From the NCBI GenBank assembly GCA_038203525.1, contig JBBRDW010000041.1:1-34128 (forward strand): a DNA stretch of 34,128 bases. Direction: 5' to 3'. Within the stretch, counting starts at the first letter, position 1. Each line of letters opens with the position of its first letter. This document shows, one piece after another, positions 17,110 through 25,154 of the stretch. Under the pieces are notes generated by a model. The model saw only the letters and a list, made by a program, of their open reading frames with translations. It was not told the DNA's origin and ran no database searches. The position numbers and the translations under genes are program-made. The stretch comes from Limnovirga sp038203525. Its GTDB lineage: Bacteria > Bacteroidota > Bacteroidia > Chitinophagales > Chitinophagaceae.

Positions 17110-18252
17110 ATGGAAAAACAAAATCCCGCTACGGCGGATAATGATATAATGATTAAAGTTGCCCATATTATACGTGTGTTCAGTTATGGTGGTGCCGAGG
17201 TTTTGCTGCGCGAATTTTTTACCCAGCCTGAATTTAAGGCAAACGTAACCTCCGATCTTTTTGTGCTCGACCATAAAAAGCTGGGCCTGAAAGAAGAAGT
17301 GCTGCCAAACATCCGCAAGTTTTATAATTATAAAATAACGCACCCGGCCTTCCTTTTTCAATACATCAAATTTTTAAGAGACTTAAAAAAAGGAAATTAT
17401 GACCTAGCGCATATACACCTGCCTGCGGCGGGCTGGCTGGCGATAGTAGCCAAGGCTTTCTGCCCCAAAACAAAATTTATTTATAGTGAACATAACCTGG
17501 TAAATTTTTATAAAAAATTCAACTATTACCTCAGCGGAATTACCTACGGTTTTTTTGATTGTGTAATTTATGTTTCGGCAGAGGTAGGCGAAGTAATTGC
17601 AAAAGTGCAGAAAGGCTGGTTCTATAAAACAAAAAAAGCGGTAACCATTCTTAATGGTATTGATACCAATAAATTTCTTTGTACACACCGATCGCAAATT
17701 AATCCGGCGGCCACATTAACCGTTGGGTTGGTTGCAAGGTTTCGCCCGCAGAAAAGGGTAGACCGCTGGGTAGAAGTCGCTGCCGCTGTGCATGTAAAGA
17801 ACCCCAACATAAAATTTATAATGGTTGGCGATGGTCCAAGCGATGAACTTCTGCGCCAGAAAATTGCCGAATATAATTTAACCGGCATTATACAATTGCC
17901 TGGTAATTTAAACGATACGGTTTCGGTTTACAAACAGATTGATATTTTCCTGCTCACCAGTGATTTTGAAGGCTTACCACTTGCTTTGCTGGAAGCAATG
18001 AGCAGCGGATGCATTCCCGTAATTAGTAATGTGGGCGGCATTAAACAACTTGATTTTGCAGGGTTTGGTTACAAGTTTGATGGCTTTGAACTGACAGAAA
18101 TTGCAGAAAAAATTGTGGGCTATACACAACAACCCGAACTATATTTTCAACAAACTGAAATGGCGAGGGAGTTTGTTATAAAATACTATTCACTTAGTAA
18201 ACAGGTAACAGAAATTATTGACCTCTACCGTAAAATGATTGCTGAAAATTAA
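17110..18252 (+). CDS. Glycosyltransferase family 4 (GT-B)
   Basis: A 380-residue cytosolic glycosyltransferase of the GT4 type. The N-terminal Rossmann half begins KVAHIIRVFSYGGAEVLLREFF, with the glycine motif usual for the family. The C-terminal half has VGLVARFRPQKRVDRWVE, IKFIMVGDGPSDELL and the EX7E motif at Glu287 and Glu295 (DFEGLPLALLEAMSSGCIPV). It should transfer a sugar from a nucleotide-sugar donor to the growing lipid-linked repeat unit. An internal ATG at 17149 (MIKVAHII) is an alternative start that would drop 13 unconserved residues. It is the only glycosyltransferase in the locus and the last gene before the terminator at 18375. Donor and acceptor cannot be predicted. Confidence 0.9.
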   Translation: MEKQNPATADNDIMIKVAHIIRVFSYGGAEVLLREFFTQPEFKANVTSDLFVLDHKKLGLKEEVLPNIRKFYNYKITHPAFLFQYIKFLRDLKKGNYDLAHIHLPAAGWLAIVAKAFCPKTKFIYSEHNLVNFYKKFNYYLSGITYGFFDCVIYVSAEVGEVIAKVQKGWFYKTKKAVTILNGIDTNKFLCTHRSQINPAATLTVGLVARFRPQKRVDRWVEVAAAVHVKNPNIKFIMVGDGPSDELLRQKIAEYNLTGIIQLPGNLNDTVSVYKQIDIFLLTSDFEGLPLALLEAMSSGCIPVISNVGGIKQLDFAGFGYKFDGFELTEIAEKIVGYTQQPELYFQQTEMAREFVIKYYSLSKQVTEIIDLYRKMIAEN

Positions 18253-18256
18253 AGTT

Positions 18257-18323
18257 GCGTTTTAAAACGCTTAGTCTGGCAGCTGATAATGTTTTGCTGT
18301 ACAAGCGCCCCGCCATGGCGGGG
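18257..18323. repeat. Two perfect palindromes and a broken repeat core
   Basis: gcgttttaaaacgc (18257-18270) is a 14-bp perfect palindrome just after the glycosyltransferase stop. ccccgccatggcgggg (18308-18323) is a 16-bp perfect palindrome. The second sits where the middle of a dispersed repeat core is expected: gtacaagcg (18299-18307) precedes it, and the unit's outer edge (agcagcacaactgcccggcacataaaa) follows. The repeat therefore seems to have had its centre replaced by a palindrome. Confidence 0.7.
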
Positions 18324-18374
18324 AGTAAAATTCAATAGCAGCACAACTGCCCGGCACATAAAATCGTATTTATA

Positions 18375-18413
18375 AGAGGAAGCTGGAACATTTTCAGCTT
18401 CCTCTTTGTTTTT
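18375..18413 (+). terminator. Rho-independent terminator of the EPS operon
   Basis: agaggaagctg (18375-18385) pairs perfectly with cagcttcctct (18395-18405), forming an 11-bp stem with a 9-nt loop, followed by ttgttttt. It lies 122 bp after the last EPS gene and before the metallophosphoesterase gene, so it marks the end of the transcript. Confidence 0.85.
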
Positions 18414-18462
18414 AGATGATAGCATTGTGTTTTTCTTACGGTACTTTGTAAAAAAATTAAAT

Positions 18463-19710
18463 ATGCGTAACCCCAGCACTTGGTGGATAATAGTAGCTGT
18501 AATGCTTTTGATAGATATTTATGTTTTTATGGCGGTGCGCACGGTATCGCAAAACAGCACAGAAAGGGTAAAATGGACGGTATATGCAGCTTACTGGATA
18601 ATATCTGGCGCTGGCCTTGTAATAATTATGTTGTTTCCTTATTTACAGGTATTTCAAACCAATATATTTTTTAGAAATTATGTTTTTGCAATATTGGCAG
18701 GTTTGTTTTTCGCTAAAATTATTGGCTCCACCGTTTTTCTTTTTGATGATCTGCGGCGCGGTGCCATGTGGCTTATGTCAAAATTATTTTCAAGTACAGG
18801 TGCCCATTTTGCTGATCAGGGCAGCGGTATTTCCCGCTCCACATTTCTTAGCTGGCTGGGTATAGCGTTGGGTGGCACTTTGTTTGGCACACTGCTCTAT
18901 GGCTTTTCTAATAAATACAATTACCAGGTTAAAAAAATAAAGCTGGCATTCGACAATTTGCCGGCTTCGTTTAAAGGGTTAAAAATTATACATATAAGCG
19001 ATATTCACAGCGGTAGTTTTACCGATAAGGCTGCTGTTAAACGCGGTGTAGATATGGTGCTGCAAACACAGCCCGATCTTATTTTATTTACCGGCGACCT
19101 TGTAAACGATAAGGCCGATGAAATGAAAGATTACATCGATGTGTTTAATCTTGTTAAGGCGCCAATGGGCGTTTACAGTACACTTGGTAATCATGATTAT
19201 GGCGACTATGTAACCTGGCCGACTGAGCAAGCGAAAAAAGAAAATCTTGAGCGCCTTAAAAATGTACACGCCCAGCTTGGCTGGCGTTTATTGATGAATG
19301 AACATGTTGTGCTGGAAAAAAATAAGGAACAGATTGCTTTGCTTGGGATTGAAAACTGGAGCGCTTTTGGCAATTTCCCCAAATATGGAAAAATGAACGA
19401 AGCCTATCCCGGCTCAGAAAAATATCCCTTTAAAATTTTAATGAGCCACGATCCCAGCCATTGGGGAGCCGAGATAAAACCAAAATATCCCGATATTGAC
19501 ATTATGCTAAGCGGGCATACCCACGGTATGCAGTTTGGCGTAGAAAACCCTTATTTTAAGTGGAGCCCCGTGCAATGGTTTTACAAAGAATGGGCAGGTT
19601 TATACGAAACAGGCAAACAAAAATTGTACGTAAACCGCGGCTATGGTTTTATCGGTTATCCCGGCCGTGTTGGCATTATGCCCGAAATAACATTGATAGA
19701 ACTGGCATAA
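18463..19710 (+). CDS. Membrane-anchored metallophosphoesterase (YkuE/YaeI-like)
   Basis: A 415-residue protein from the ATG at 18463. An upstream ATG at 18406 lies inside the T-rich tail of the terminator, so it is rejected. Four or more TM helices occupy about residues 1-145. The catalytic calcineurin-like domain follows with all metal-binding motifs: SDIH (Asp180, His182), GDL (Asp212), GNHD (Asn243, His244), SHD and SGHTHG (His352, His354). It ends in the family's typical GYGFIGYPGRVGIMPEITLIEL. Relatives (YkuE, YaeI) are metal-dependent phosphodiesterases, some acting on lipids such as UDP-diacylglucosamine-like substrates. The substrate here is unknown. It is separated from the EPS operon by a terminator and is probably independent of it. 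Confidence 0.88.
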   Translation: MRNPSTWWIIVAVMLLIDIYVFMAVRTVSQNSTERVKWTVYAAYWIISGAGLVIIMLFPYLQVFQTNIFFRNYVFAILAGLFFAKIIGSTVFLFDDLRRGAMWLMSKLFSSTGAHFADQGSGISRSTFLSWLGIALGGTLFGTLLYGFSNKYNYQVKKIKLAFDNLPASFKGLKIIHISDIHSGSFTDKAAVKRGVDMVLQTQPDLILFTGDLVNDKADEMKDYIDVFNLVKAPMGVYSTLGNHDYGDYVTWPTEQAKKENLERLKNVHAQLGWRLLMNEHVVLEKNKEQIALLGIENWSAFGNFPKYGKMNEAYPGSEKYPFKILMSHDPSHWGAEIKPKYPDIDIMLSGHTHGMQFGVENPYFKWSPVQWFYKEWAGLYETGKQKLYVNRGYGFIGYPGRVGIMPEITLIELA

Positions 19711-19866
19711 TTTTTTAGATACCTGCGTTTGCTTTTCATAGCAGCTTCGTTGCTGCTTGCCCCGCCAAATGCAGTGGTCGCAATCCGTTCATCAGCAGAA
19801 TATGAATTTGGCATTTACCTGAGCAGAGATTATCATGTATTTTTAGTGTATAAATTGCTTGAAACA

Positions 19867-20631
19867 TTGGAAAAATTATTTCATCAGCAGTCAGCCATAA
19901 TTACCGGCGCAGGTCAGGGTATTGGTTACGAAATAGCAACGCAGCTTGCGCTCCATGGTGCATCGGTAGTATTAAATGATATGGATGCTGCACTGTCAAA
20001 CGCAGCTACAGCAAGTATTACAGCCCAGGGCGGTATTTGTGTTTCCATGCCCGGCGATGCGGCAGATCCTGCATTTATAGAAAGTATGGTTAATACAGCT
20101 GTAGAAAAATTTGGTTCGCTTACCATCGCAATTGCAAATGCGGGTATTACGCTATTCGGCGATTTTTTCGAATACCAGCAAGAGGCGCTGCAACGGGTTA
20201 TGAACGTAAACCTTGGCGGCAGTTTCTTCCTGGCACAGGCGGTTGCAAAACAAATACGCAGGCAGGGTAGCGGTGGCAGTATTTTATTTATGTCTTCGGT
20301 AACAGGCCATCAGGCACACAAAGATTTAGCGGCTTACGGCATGACGAAAGCCGGTATAGAAATGCTGGCCCGTAACCTGGTAATAGAATTATCGCCATAC
20401 CAGATAACCGTTAATGCAATTGCGCCCGGCGCAACAGCAACAGAACGTACTGTTGAAGATGCAACGTACGAGAAAACATGGTCCAGAATTACACCGATGG
20501 GAAAACCCGCCAACGTAAAGGATATTGCAAATGCTGCATTATTTTTGGTTTCACCCGCTTCAAGGCATATTACGGGGCAAAGCTTAATTATAGATGGAGG
20601 ATGGACCTCCATAAGCCCCTCGCCCTATTGA
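19867..20631 (+). CDS. Short-chain dehydrogenase/reductase (SDR), 3-oxoacyl-reductase-like
   Basis: A 254-residue classical SDR. I choose the TTG at 19867 (TTG-EKLFHQQSAIITGAG) as start because it puts TGAGQGIG at residues 13-20, the normal place. A longer frame from a TTG at 19729 would add 46 unconserved residues. Visible motifs are the cofactor loop TGAGQGIG, NAG (in IANAGIT), the catalytic Ser143/144 in FMSSVTG, and YGMTK with Tyr157 and Lys161. The C-terminal TGQSLIIDGGWTS is usual for the family. It should oxidise or reduce an alcohol/ketone with NAD(P)(H); the nearest well-known relatives are FabG-like and sugar or polyol dehydrogenases. An Asp after the second strand (VVLNDMD) suggests preference for NAD(H). 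Substrate unknown. Confidence 0.88.
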   Translation: MEKLFHQQSAIITGAGQGIGYEIATQLALHGASVVLNDMDAALSNAATASITAQGGICVSMPGDAADPAFIESMVNTAVEKFGSLTIAIANAGITLFGDFFEYQQEALQRVMNVNLGGSFFLAQAVAKQIRRQGSGGSILFMSSVTGHQAHKDLAAYGMTKAGIEMLARNLVIELSPYQITVNAIAPGATATERTVEDATYEKTWSRITPMGKPANVKDIANAALFLVSPASRHITGQSLIIDGGWTSISPSPY

Positions 20632-20724
20632 TTTAGTAAGTCTTGTTATTAACCTGAAAATAATTTTTTTGATTTGCCAGTATTTATTCAAACTTACCTG
20701 TATCTAATATTGAAAAAATTATTT

Positions 20725-21006
20725 ATGACACAGGATCAAAGTTTACAATCAACTAAAAATGAGAGAGAAATTCCTTCCTTAGTTTACAAATGGGTTTATG
20801 CGTTATTTGTTATGCTCAGCTTTTATTACATATTATTCACCAACGATTTTATTACAGGTTTAAGCAACATGAGTATTGCCTTAATATTCGATCCCTTTGA
20901 TCAAAAAATAATGTGGAAAAACCGGCCAAATTACCAAATAGTGTGGTTGATAATTCACCTAACCGTATTGGCTGGGTTGTTTATTTATGGTATTTGGTTT
21001 AGATAG
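20725..21006 (+). CDS. Small two-TM membrane protein, uncharacterised
   Basis: A 93-residue protein from the ATG at 20725 (MTQDQSLQ...); an upstream TTG at 20674 would add 17 residues and is less likely. A polar N-terminus is followed by helix 1 (VYALFVMLSFYYILF), a loop with FDPFDQKIMWKNRPNYQ, helix 2 (IVWLIIHLTVLAGLFIYGIW) and a short basic end. The loop and helix arrangement looks like a conserved small membrane protein of Bacteroidota, but I do not recognise a named family. It lies 93 bp after the SDR gene on the same strand. No function is proposed. Confidence 0.65.
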   Translation: MTQDQSLQSTKNEREIPSLVYKWVYALFVMLSFYYILFTNDFITGLSNMSIALIFDPFDQKIMWKNRPNYQIVWLIIHLTVLAGLFIYGIWFR

Positions 21007-21021
21007 TTTGGGTAATAGCCG

Positions 21022-21119
21022 CTTTGATCTACGCTAAGGTAAAAGCTGAATAAAGAATAAAAAGTACAAGGGAGTGACACAACGACGACGCCATAACTAC
21101 CGATGCCGGTAACAAAAAA
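21022..21119 (-). repeat. Degenerate dispersed repeat unit (core-like 21064-21083), sense for the minus-strand gene upstream
   Basis: Read on the minus strand this is ttttttgttaccggcatcgg, then gttgtgtcactcccttgtac at the core position, then a tail ending gcttttaccttagcgtag. The core differs from the consensus in the middle. The unit is almost the same as 23341-23440 and lies just beyond the terminator of the first T9SS gene. Confidence 0.75.
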
Positions 21120-21162
21120 ATACCCGTAAATAAATTGTCGCAAATACTCTAATAAAGTAATA

Positions 21163-21206
21163 AAAAAAAGCCGCCGGTTTCACAGAAACGATGGCGGTTT
21201 TTTCAC
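21163..21206 (-). terminator. Terminator after T9SS protein 1
   Basis: ccgcc-g-gtttc (21171-21181) pairs with gaaac-gat-ggcgg (21185-21197) around an aca loop. It is flanked by A-run and T-run, so it can work in both directions. It lies 16 bp beyond the stop codon of the minus-strand gene and also faces the small membrane protein gene on the plus strand. Confidence 0.85.
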
Positions 21207-21221
21207 GTTTATTAAAGCCGG

Positions 21222-23120
21222 TTATTGCGGACTTTTAATAATTTTCAATTCTTCTCTTGTACCATCGCTGTAAGTAACGAGCAGGGTAAAGGCGCCATAA
21301 GCAAGCTTGCTGCCCATTTGTACGGTACCGCTGGCTTTGCGTTTTACTTCTAGCGGCATACCATAAAGGTTTACTATTTGCAGGTCTGCAATTGTATTGG
21401 CGGGCATTTTAAGTATAAAGCCATTGTTGAATGGATTTGGATATGCCTGCGATTTATTTTTACCCGATGCTATACGGCAGCAACTAATACCACCTGCCGT
21501 AACGGTAACTGCATCTGATGCTATACATACGCCACTGGCATCTGTAACCGTTACGGTAAATGTGCCCGTTGTAAAGCAGACAGGGTTGGCAATATTAGGG
21601 TTGCTTAAACCGGCGGCAGGCGACCATGAATAATTGTAGGTGGGTGTGCCACCACTTGCAACAGCGGTTAATTGCGTACCGGCAGATGGGCAGCAAGTGC
21701 CTAAATCTGGCCCGGCATTTACGGTCAAGGTACAGCCGGCACAAAGGTCTTTTATAGAAAAATCGGTGAACTGCATTGTTAAGGTAGATTTCTGTTGTAT
21801 ATATGGTTTAGTGATAAAAGTTACTCCAATAGGTGCAGCAAAATTATAAGTTGACTGAATAAAATTGAGGTTACTGTCGCATACCGCCGCTGTAGTTGAA
21901 TTTATCAGATTGCCATTGCTAAGTTCTACCTTAAGTAAAGCGCCTTCAGCAATTCCTGAACTGTTTGTTACTTCGCCGACTGCATATATATATGTTCTAT
22001 CGGTAGTAAAATTAAATTGATTGTTAGCACCGGTTATGGTTGCCCTTCTTGTAAAACCATAACTTTTACTCCATAATATATTGCCATTAACATCAAGGCT
22101 CATAAGAAAAGCTTTACCCAGCGGTTGGATATTACCATTATTTAGTAAAAAACCCATTACAATATAACCACCATTAAGACCGCTTCGTATTTCACATAAT
22201 GCGCCATCACTGGCAGCACCGGCAATATCATATTTACGACACCAAATTAAGTTGCCATTGGCACTGTTTGCTTTTGTTATCTGAAGCGTTTTATATGGGT
22301 CCAGAATGCCATTATCATCTCCCTGGCCTACCATTATTGCTTCTGAACCTGAAATCAGCATATCGCTGTTATACATCCTTGCGGTATCAGTTAAAGCATT
22401 GTTTTTTATATAAAAGGTAGTTCCTAAATGGCCGGTATTATTGAACCTTGAATAGACACTTCTAAAACTTTGCGTACCTACCCCAACTGCGTACCTACCC
22501 GCTACATGGTAAATGTTGCCTACTAAGGATAGGCTTAGCGCAGATTCTACACCATTTACGGTATAATGGCTTGGGGTTATATTGCTCAATGCACCTGTTG
22601 TACCATTTACTTTCAAGATAAGGCCATTTGCTAAAGCAGACTGTCCGGAAACATAATAGGTGGGTGTAGATGTGCCAATTTTTTCCACAATATCGGTAAA
22701 TACCAAGTCTGGTGCTGCATCCTTGAACCATGTTGTAGTTGGGTTACCAGGTGTGTATTTAAATATAAATGCATGTAATGCTGTACCACCAAACTCGTAA
22801 TTGCCAATTACTACCAAGTCTCCACGGCTGTCTATTATAATGCCATCGAGGCGGGTATAATAAGGTTTAAGTTTAAATAACCTATACTGGCTTATTAAAC
22901 CTCCCGTATTATCTGTTTTAAAAATGATTATAGAATCACTTACATGCCCCACAATATAACGGAACCCGGCAGCATCAGTTTTTTCTGTAATACACTCAAA
23001 GCTAATAGGGGTAGTAGCATTAAATGGTGAACCATAGCTTTTTAAAAAACTTTGTGCATTTAGTTTTATACAAAACAGGGAGACAAAAAGCAGCAGGAGG
23101 CAAGTCTTCATCGTTTTCAT
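21222..23120 (-). CDS. Secreted T9SS-sorted protein with beta-propeller-like and PKD-like regions (1)
   Basis: A 632-residue exported protein. The signal peptide is KTCLLLLFVSLFCIKLNAQ (about residues 5-23). Residues 25-460 contain repeated units of the type GGYIVMGFLLNNGNI...KAFLMSLDVNGNILWSKSYG, characteristic of long beta-propeller-like (delta-60/SBBP-like) surface proteins. A PKD/SprB-like domain follows (NAGPDLGTCCPSAGTQLTAVASGG...NYSWSPAAGLSNP...GTFTVTVTDASG). The C-terminal ~76 residues (QAYPNPFNNGFILKMP to the end) are a T9SS type A sorting domain. It should be exported through the type IX system and attached to or released from the cell surface; no enzymatic motif is visible. The protein downstream has the same design, so the two may be distant paralogues. 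Confidence 0.85.
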   Translation of the reverse strand: MKTMKTCLLLLFVSLFCIKLNAQSFLKSYGSPFNATTPISFECITEKTDAAGFRYIVGHVSDSIIIFKTDNTGGLISQYRLFKLKPYYTRLDGIIIDSRGDLVVIGNYEFGGTALHAFIFKYTPGNPTTTWFKDAAPDLVFTDIVEKIGTSTPTYYVSGQSALANGLILKVNGTTGALSNITPSHYTVNGVESALSLSLVGNIYHVAGRYAVGVGTQSFRSVYSRFNNTGHLGTTFYIKNNALTDTARMYNSDMLISGSEAIMVGQGDDNGILDPYKTLQITKANSANGNLIWCRKYDIAGAASDGALCEIRSGLNGGYIVMGFLLNNGNIQPLGKAFLMSLDVNGNILWSKSYGFTRRATITGANNQFNFTTDRTYIYAVGEVTNSSGIAEGALLKVELSNGNLINSTTAAVCDSNLNFIQSTYNFAAPIGVTFITKPYIQQKSTLTMQFTDFSIKDLCAGCTLTVNAGPDLGTCCPSAGTQLTAVASGGTPTYNYSWSPAAGLSNPNIANPVCFTTGTFTVTVTDASGVCIASDAVTVTAGGISCCRIASGKNKSQAYPNPFNNGFILKMPANTIADLQIVNLYGMPLEVKRKASGTVQMGSKLAYGAFTLLVTYSDGTREELKIIKSPQ

Positions 23121-23501
23121 AATTGTAATTTTTGTTGATCAAAGCAGTTGTTTTTTGAAGAATGATAAACAAGATAAATTTAAATATTGATTTTAGGATA
23201 CAAGTTACCAGTAAGATATTTTTATTTAGGTTTCTGGATACAATTCGACCATGATCTAAGCATTGCGCCTGTTAATGCATTCGAAAGCAATAGGTTTCCA
23301 TACTTTTCTGAGAATTTTTAAATTTTATAACTTTCATAATTACTTCAATCTACGCTAAAGTAAAAGCTGAATAAAGAATTGAAAGTAGAAGGGAGTGACA
23401 CAACGAAGACGCCATGTAAAATTACAGCCCGAACAAAAAATGCCTTGCTGTTTTTATACTTTTTGGCAGCAGGAGGCTTGGGAGAAATGTTAGAGGGTCT
23501 G
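23121..23501. repeat. Intergenic region with a degenerate repeat unit (core-like 23385-23404)
   Basis: 381 bp between two minus-strand genes. 23341-23440 matches 21022-21119: ctacgctaa-gtaaaagctgaataaagaa, then gtagaagggagtgacacaac, then gacgccat and an outer edge cccgaacaaaaaa. The unit reads in the sense direction after the stop of T9SS protein 2. I see no convincing terminator and no full promoter consensus in the remainder. Confidence 0.75.
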
Positions 23502-25154
23502 CTACTCTTTTATAAATTTTATTGTTTGCCCAACAAAATTGTTGTTGAGTTTTAGCAGGTAAATACCGGGCGTTAGCGATGCGATATTTACGGAGGTATT
23601 CGATGCGTGTGCTGGCAGAGTTAGTTTATGGGTGATCATTAATTTGCCATCCGCGCTTAAAATTTGCATCATCAGATCGCTTGCGGCTTTGCAGTTAAAG
23701 TATAGGTTGAGAATATTATTTTTTACGGGGTTTGGGGCTATTAAAACTTTAAAGTCTTTAGTGTTTGTTTCAATTTTACTAATGGTAGATTTATTTTCTG
23801 CGGCGCCTTTGGGTGAGAACTGGCTGCAACTGTTTGTAAGTGCGCCACCTGTATAACTGGTTACTTTATTATTGATAACGGTGCCGCCGCCAGATACATC
23901 AAAATGCAAATTGTCTGCATGCGGAATGAAGTTCTGAAATGCTGTTTGTGTTGCGGTAGTTCCGCAAAGACTACCATCGCCGCCGAAACTTGTTAAGTAA
24001 ATATCGGGCTTATATAAATATCCGTTGGATGTTTGCCAAATTAAGCCAGCTGCAATATTTTCGCCATTGGCCGCACAGGTAACTGAGGAACCACTCGCTT
24101 CAATTTCTTGCGTAATTGTCTTATTCCATACGAGGTTGCCTGAATGATCCAGTTTAGCAACATTCAGGCTTTGAAGAAAGCCTTTTCTTGCATAATCAAA
24201 ATATCCGGTCGATATTATGTTGCCGGCTCTGTCTTCCGTAATTCCGTTGCCTTTATCGTCCCCATCGTTGCCTGATGTTTTGGCCCATTCTATGTTTCCG
24301 TTGGTTAGTAATTTTATGGTGAGCACATCATTGCCGCGGCCGCTAAGGCCAATAAAGCCGGTAGCTGCAAATCCATGATCGGCAGTCTGTATAATGGAAT
24401 TAAAAGACCCGGTCGAATTTCCACTTACGGTAAAATTTTTACTCCATACAATGTTTCCAGCGGTATCGAGTTTTGCAACAAACGGCATATAACCATTAGC
24501 CGCACCTGCGATGGTAAATCCATTTTTTACAGCCGTTATAGAGTAGGCTAGATCTTCATTTGGCGTGCCGAGGGTTTTTGTCCAAACCAATATTCCACGG
24601 TGTGTAAATTTTGCCAGGTATATATCGTTGAGTCCCTTGCCGTAAGAGCGTGTACTACCTGCAATTAAGAGATCCCCATTACCGGTTTGAGTGATACCAT
24701 TGGCATAATCTTCCCTGGGGGTTGTAATAGATTTACACCAGAGTGAGTGACCCGATGCATCAAGTTTTAATACAAAGCAATCCCAGCCTGAATCGGTAAA
24801 CTTGCTCACATTAGCGTATCCGGTAATTGCAAGGCCATTATCCTGCGTTACCACTGCACTGAGGCCATATTCATTTTTACCCCAATCAAATGTTTTGGAC
24901 CATAACACTTCGTTATTGCTGTCTACTTTTATAACATAAACATCATAATTTCCCGATCCATAGGAATTGGTAGATCCTATCACCCACAGTCCTTTTTCTG
25001 GTGTATTAACTATACAGTTGCTATAATCGAATTCATTTCCCGGGCATACTTTTATAAACGAAGCCTGTGCATTTGAATTTTTTAAAAATGTAACACCGAA
25101 AATTAGTAAAGCCACTATTTTTAATCTAGTGGATATATGTGAAAGGGTTCTCAT
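23502..25154 (-). CDS. Secreted T9SS-sorted beta-propeller-like repeat protein (2)
   Basis: A 550-residue exported protein with an N-terminal signal (LKIVALLIFGVTFLKNSNAQ). The body is built of about seven or eight repeats with the pattern GG.I.AG...SYG.G..D.Y..K.D..G...W.KT.G....D.A, for example GDLLIAGSTRSYGKGLNDIY followed by LAKFTHRGILVWTKTLG. This suggests a beta-propeller surface protein of the delta-60 type. The last ~82 residues (LIAPNPVKNNILNLYFN to IKFIKE) are a T9SS type A sorting domain. No catalytic residues were recognised. A role in adhesion or carbohydrate binding would fit such proteins but is not shown. It precedes T9SS protein 1 on the same strand with a 381-bp gap holding a repeat. 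Confidence 0.85.
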   Translation of the reverse strand: MRTLSHISTRLKIVALLIFGVTFLKNSNAQASFIKVCPGNEFDYSNCIVNTPEKGLWVIGSTNSYGSGNYDVYVIKVDSNNEVLWSKTFDWGKNEYGLSAVVTQDNGLAITGYANVSKFTDSGWDCFVLKLDASGHSLWCKSITTPREDYANGITQTGNGDLLIAGSTRSYGKGLNDIYLAKFTHRGILVWTKTLGTPNEDLAYSITAVKNGFTIAGAANGYMPFVAKLDTAGNIVWSKNFTVSGNSTGSFNSIIQTADHGFAATGFIGLSGRGNDVLTIKLLTNGNIEWAKTSGNDGDDKGNGITEDRAGNIISTGYFDYARKGFLQSLNVAKLDHSGNLVWNKTITQEIEASGSSVTCAANGENIAAGLIWQTSNGYLYKPDIYLTSFGGDGSLCGTTATQTAFQNFIPHADNLHFDVSGGGTVINNKVTSYTGGALTNSCSQFSPKGAAENKSTISKIETNTKDFKVLIAPNPVKNNILNLYFNCKAASDLMMQILSADGKLMITHKLTLPAHASNTSVNIASLTPGIYLLKLNNNFVGQTIKFIKE

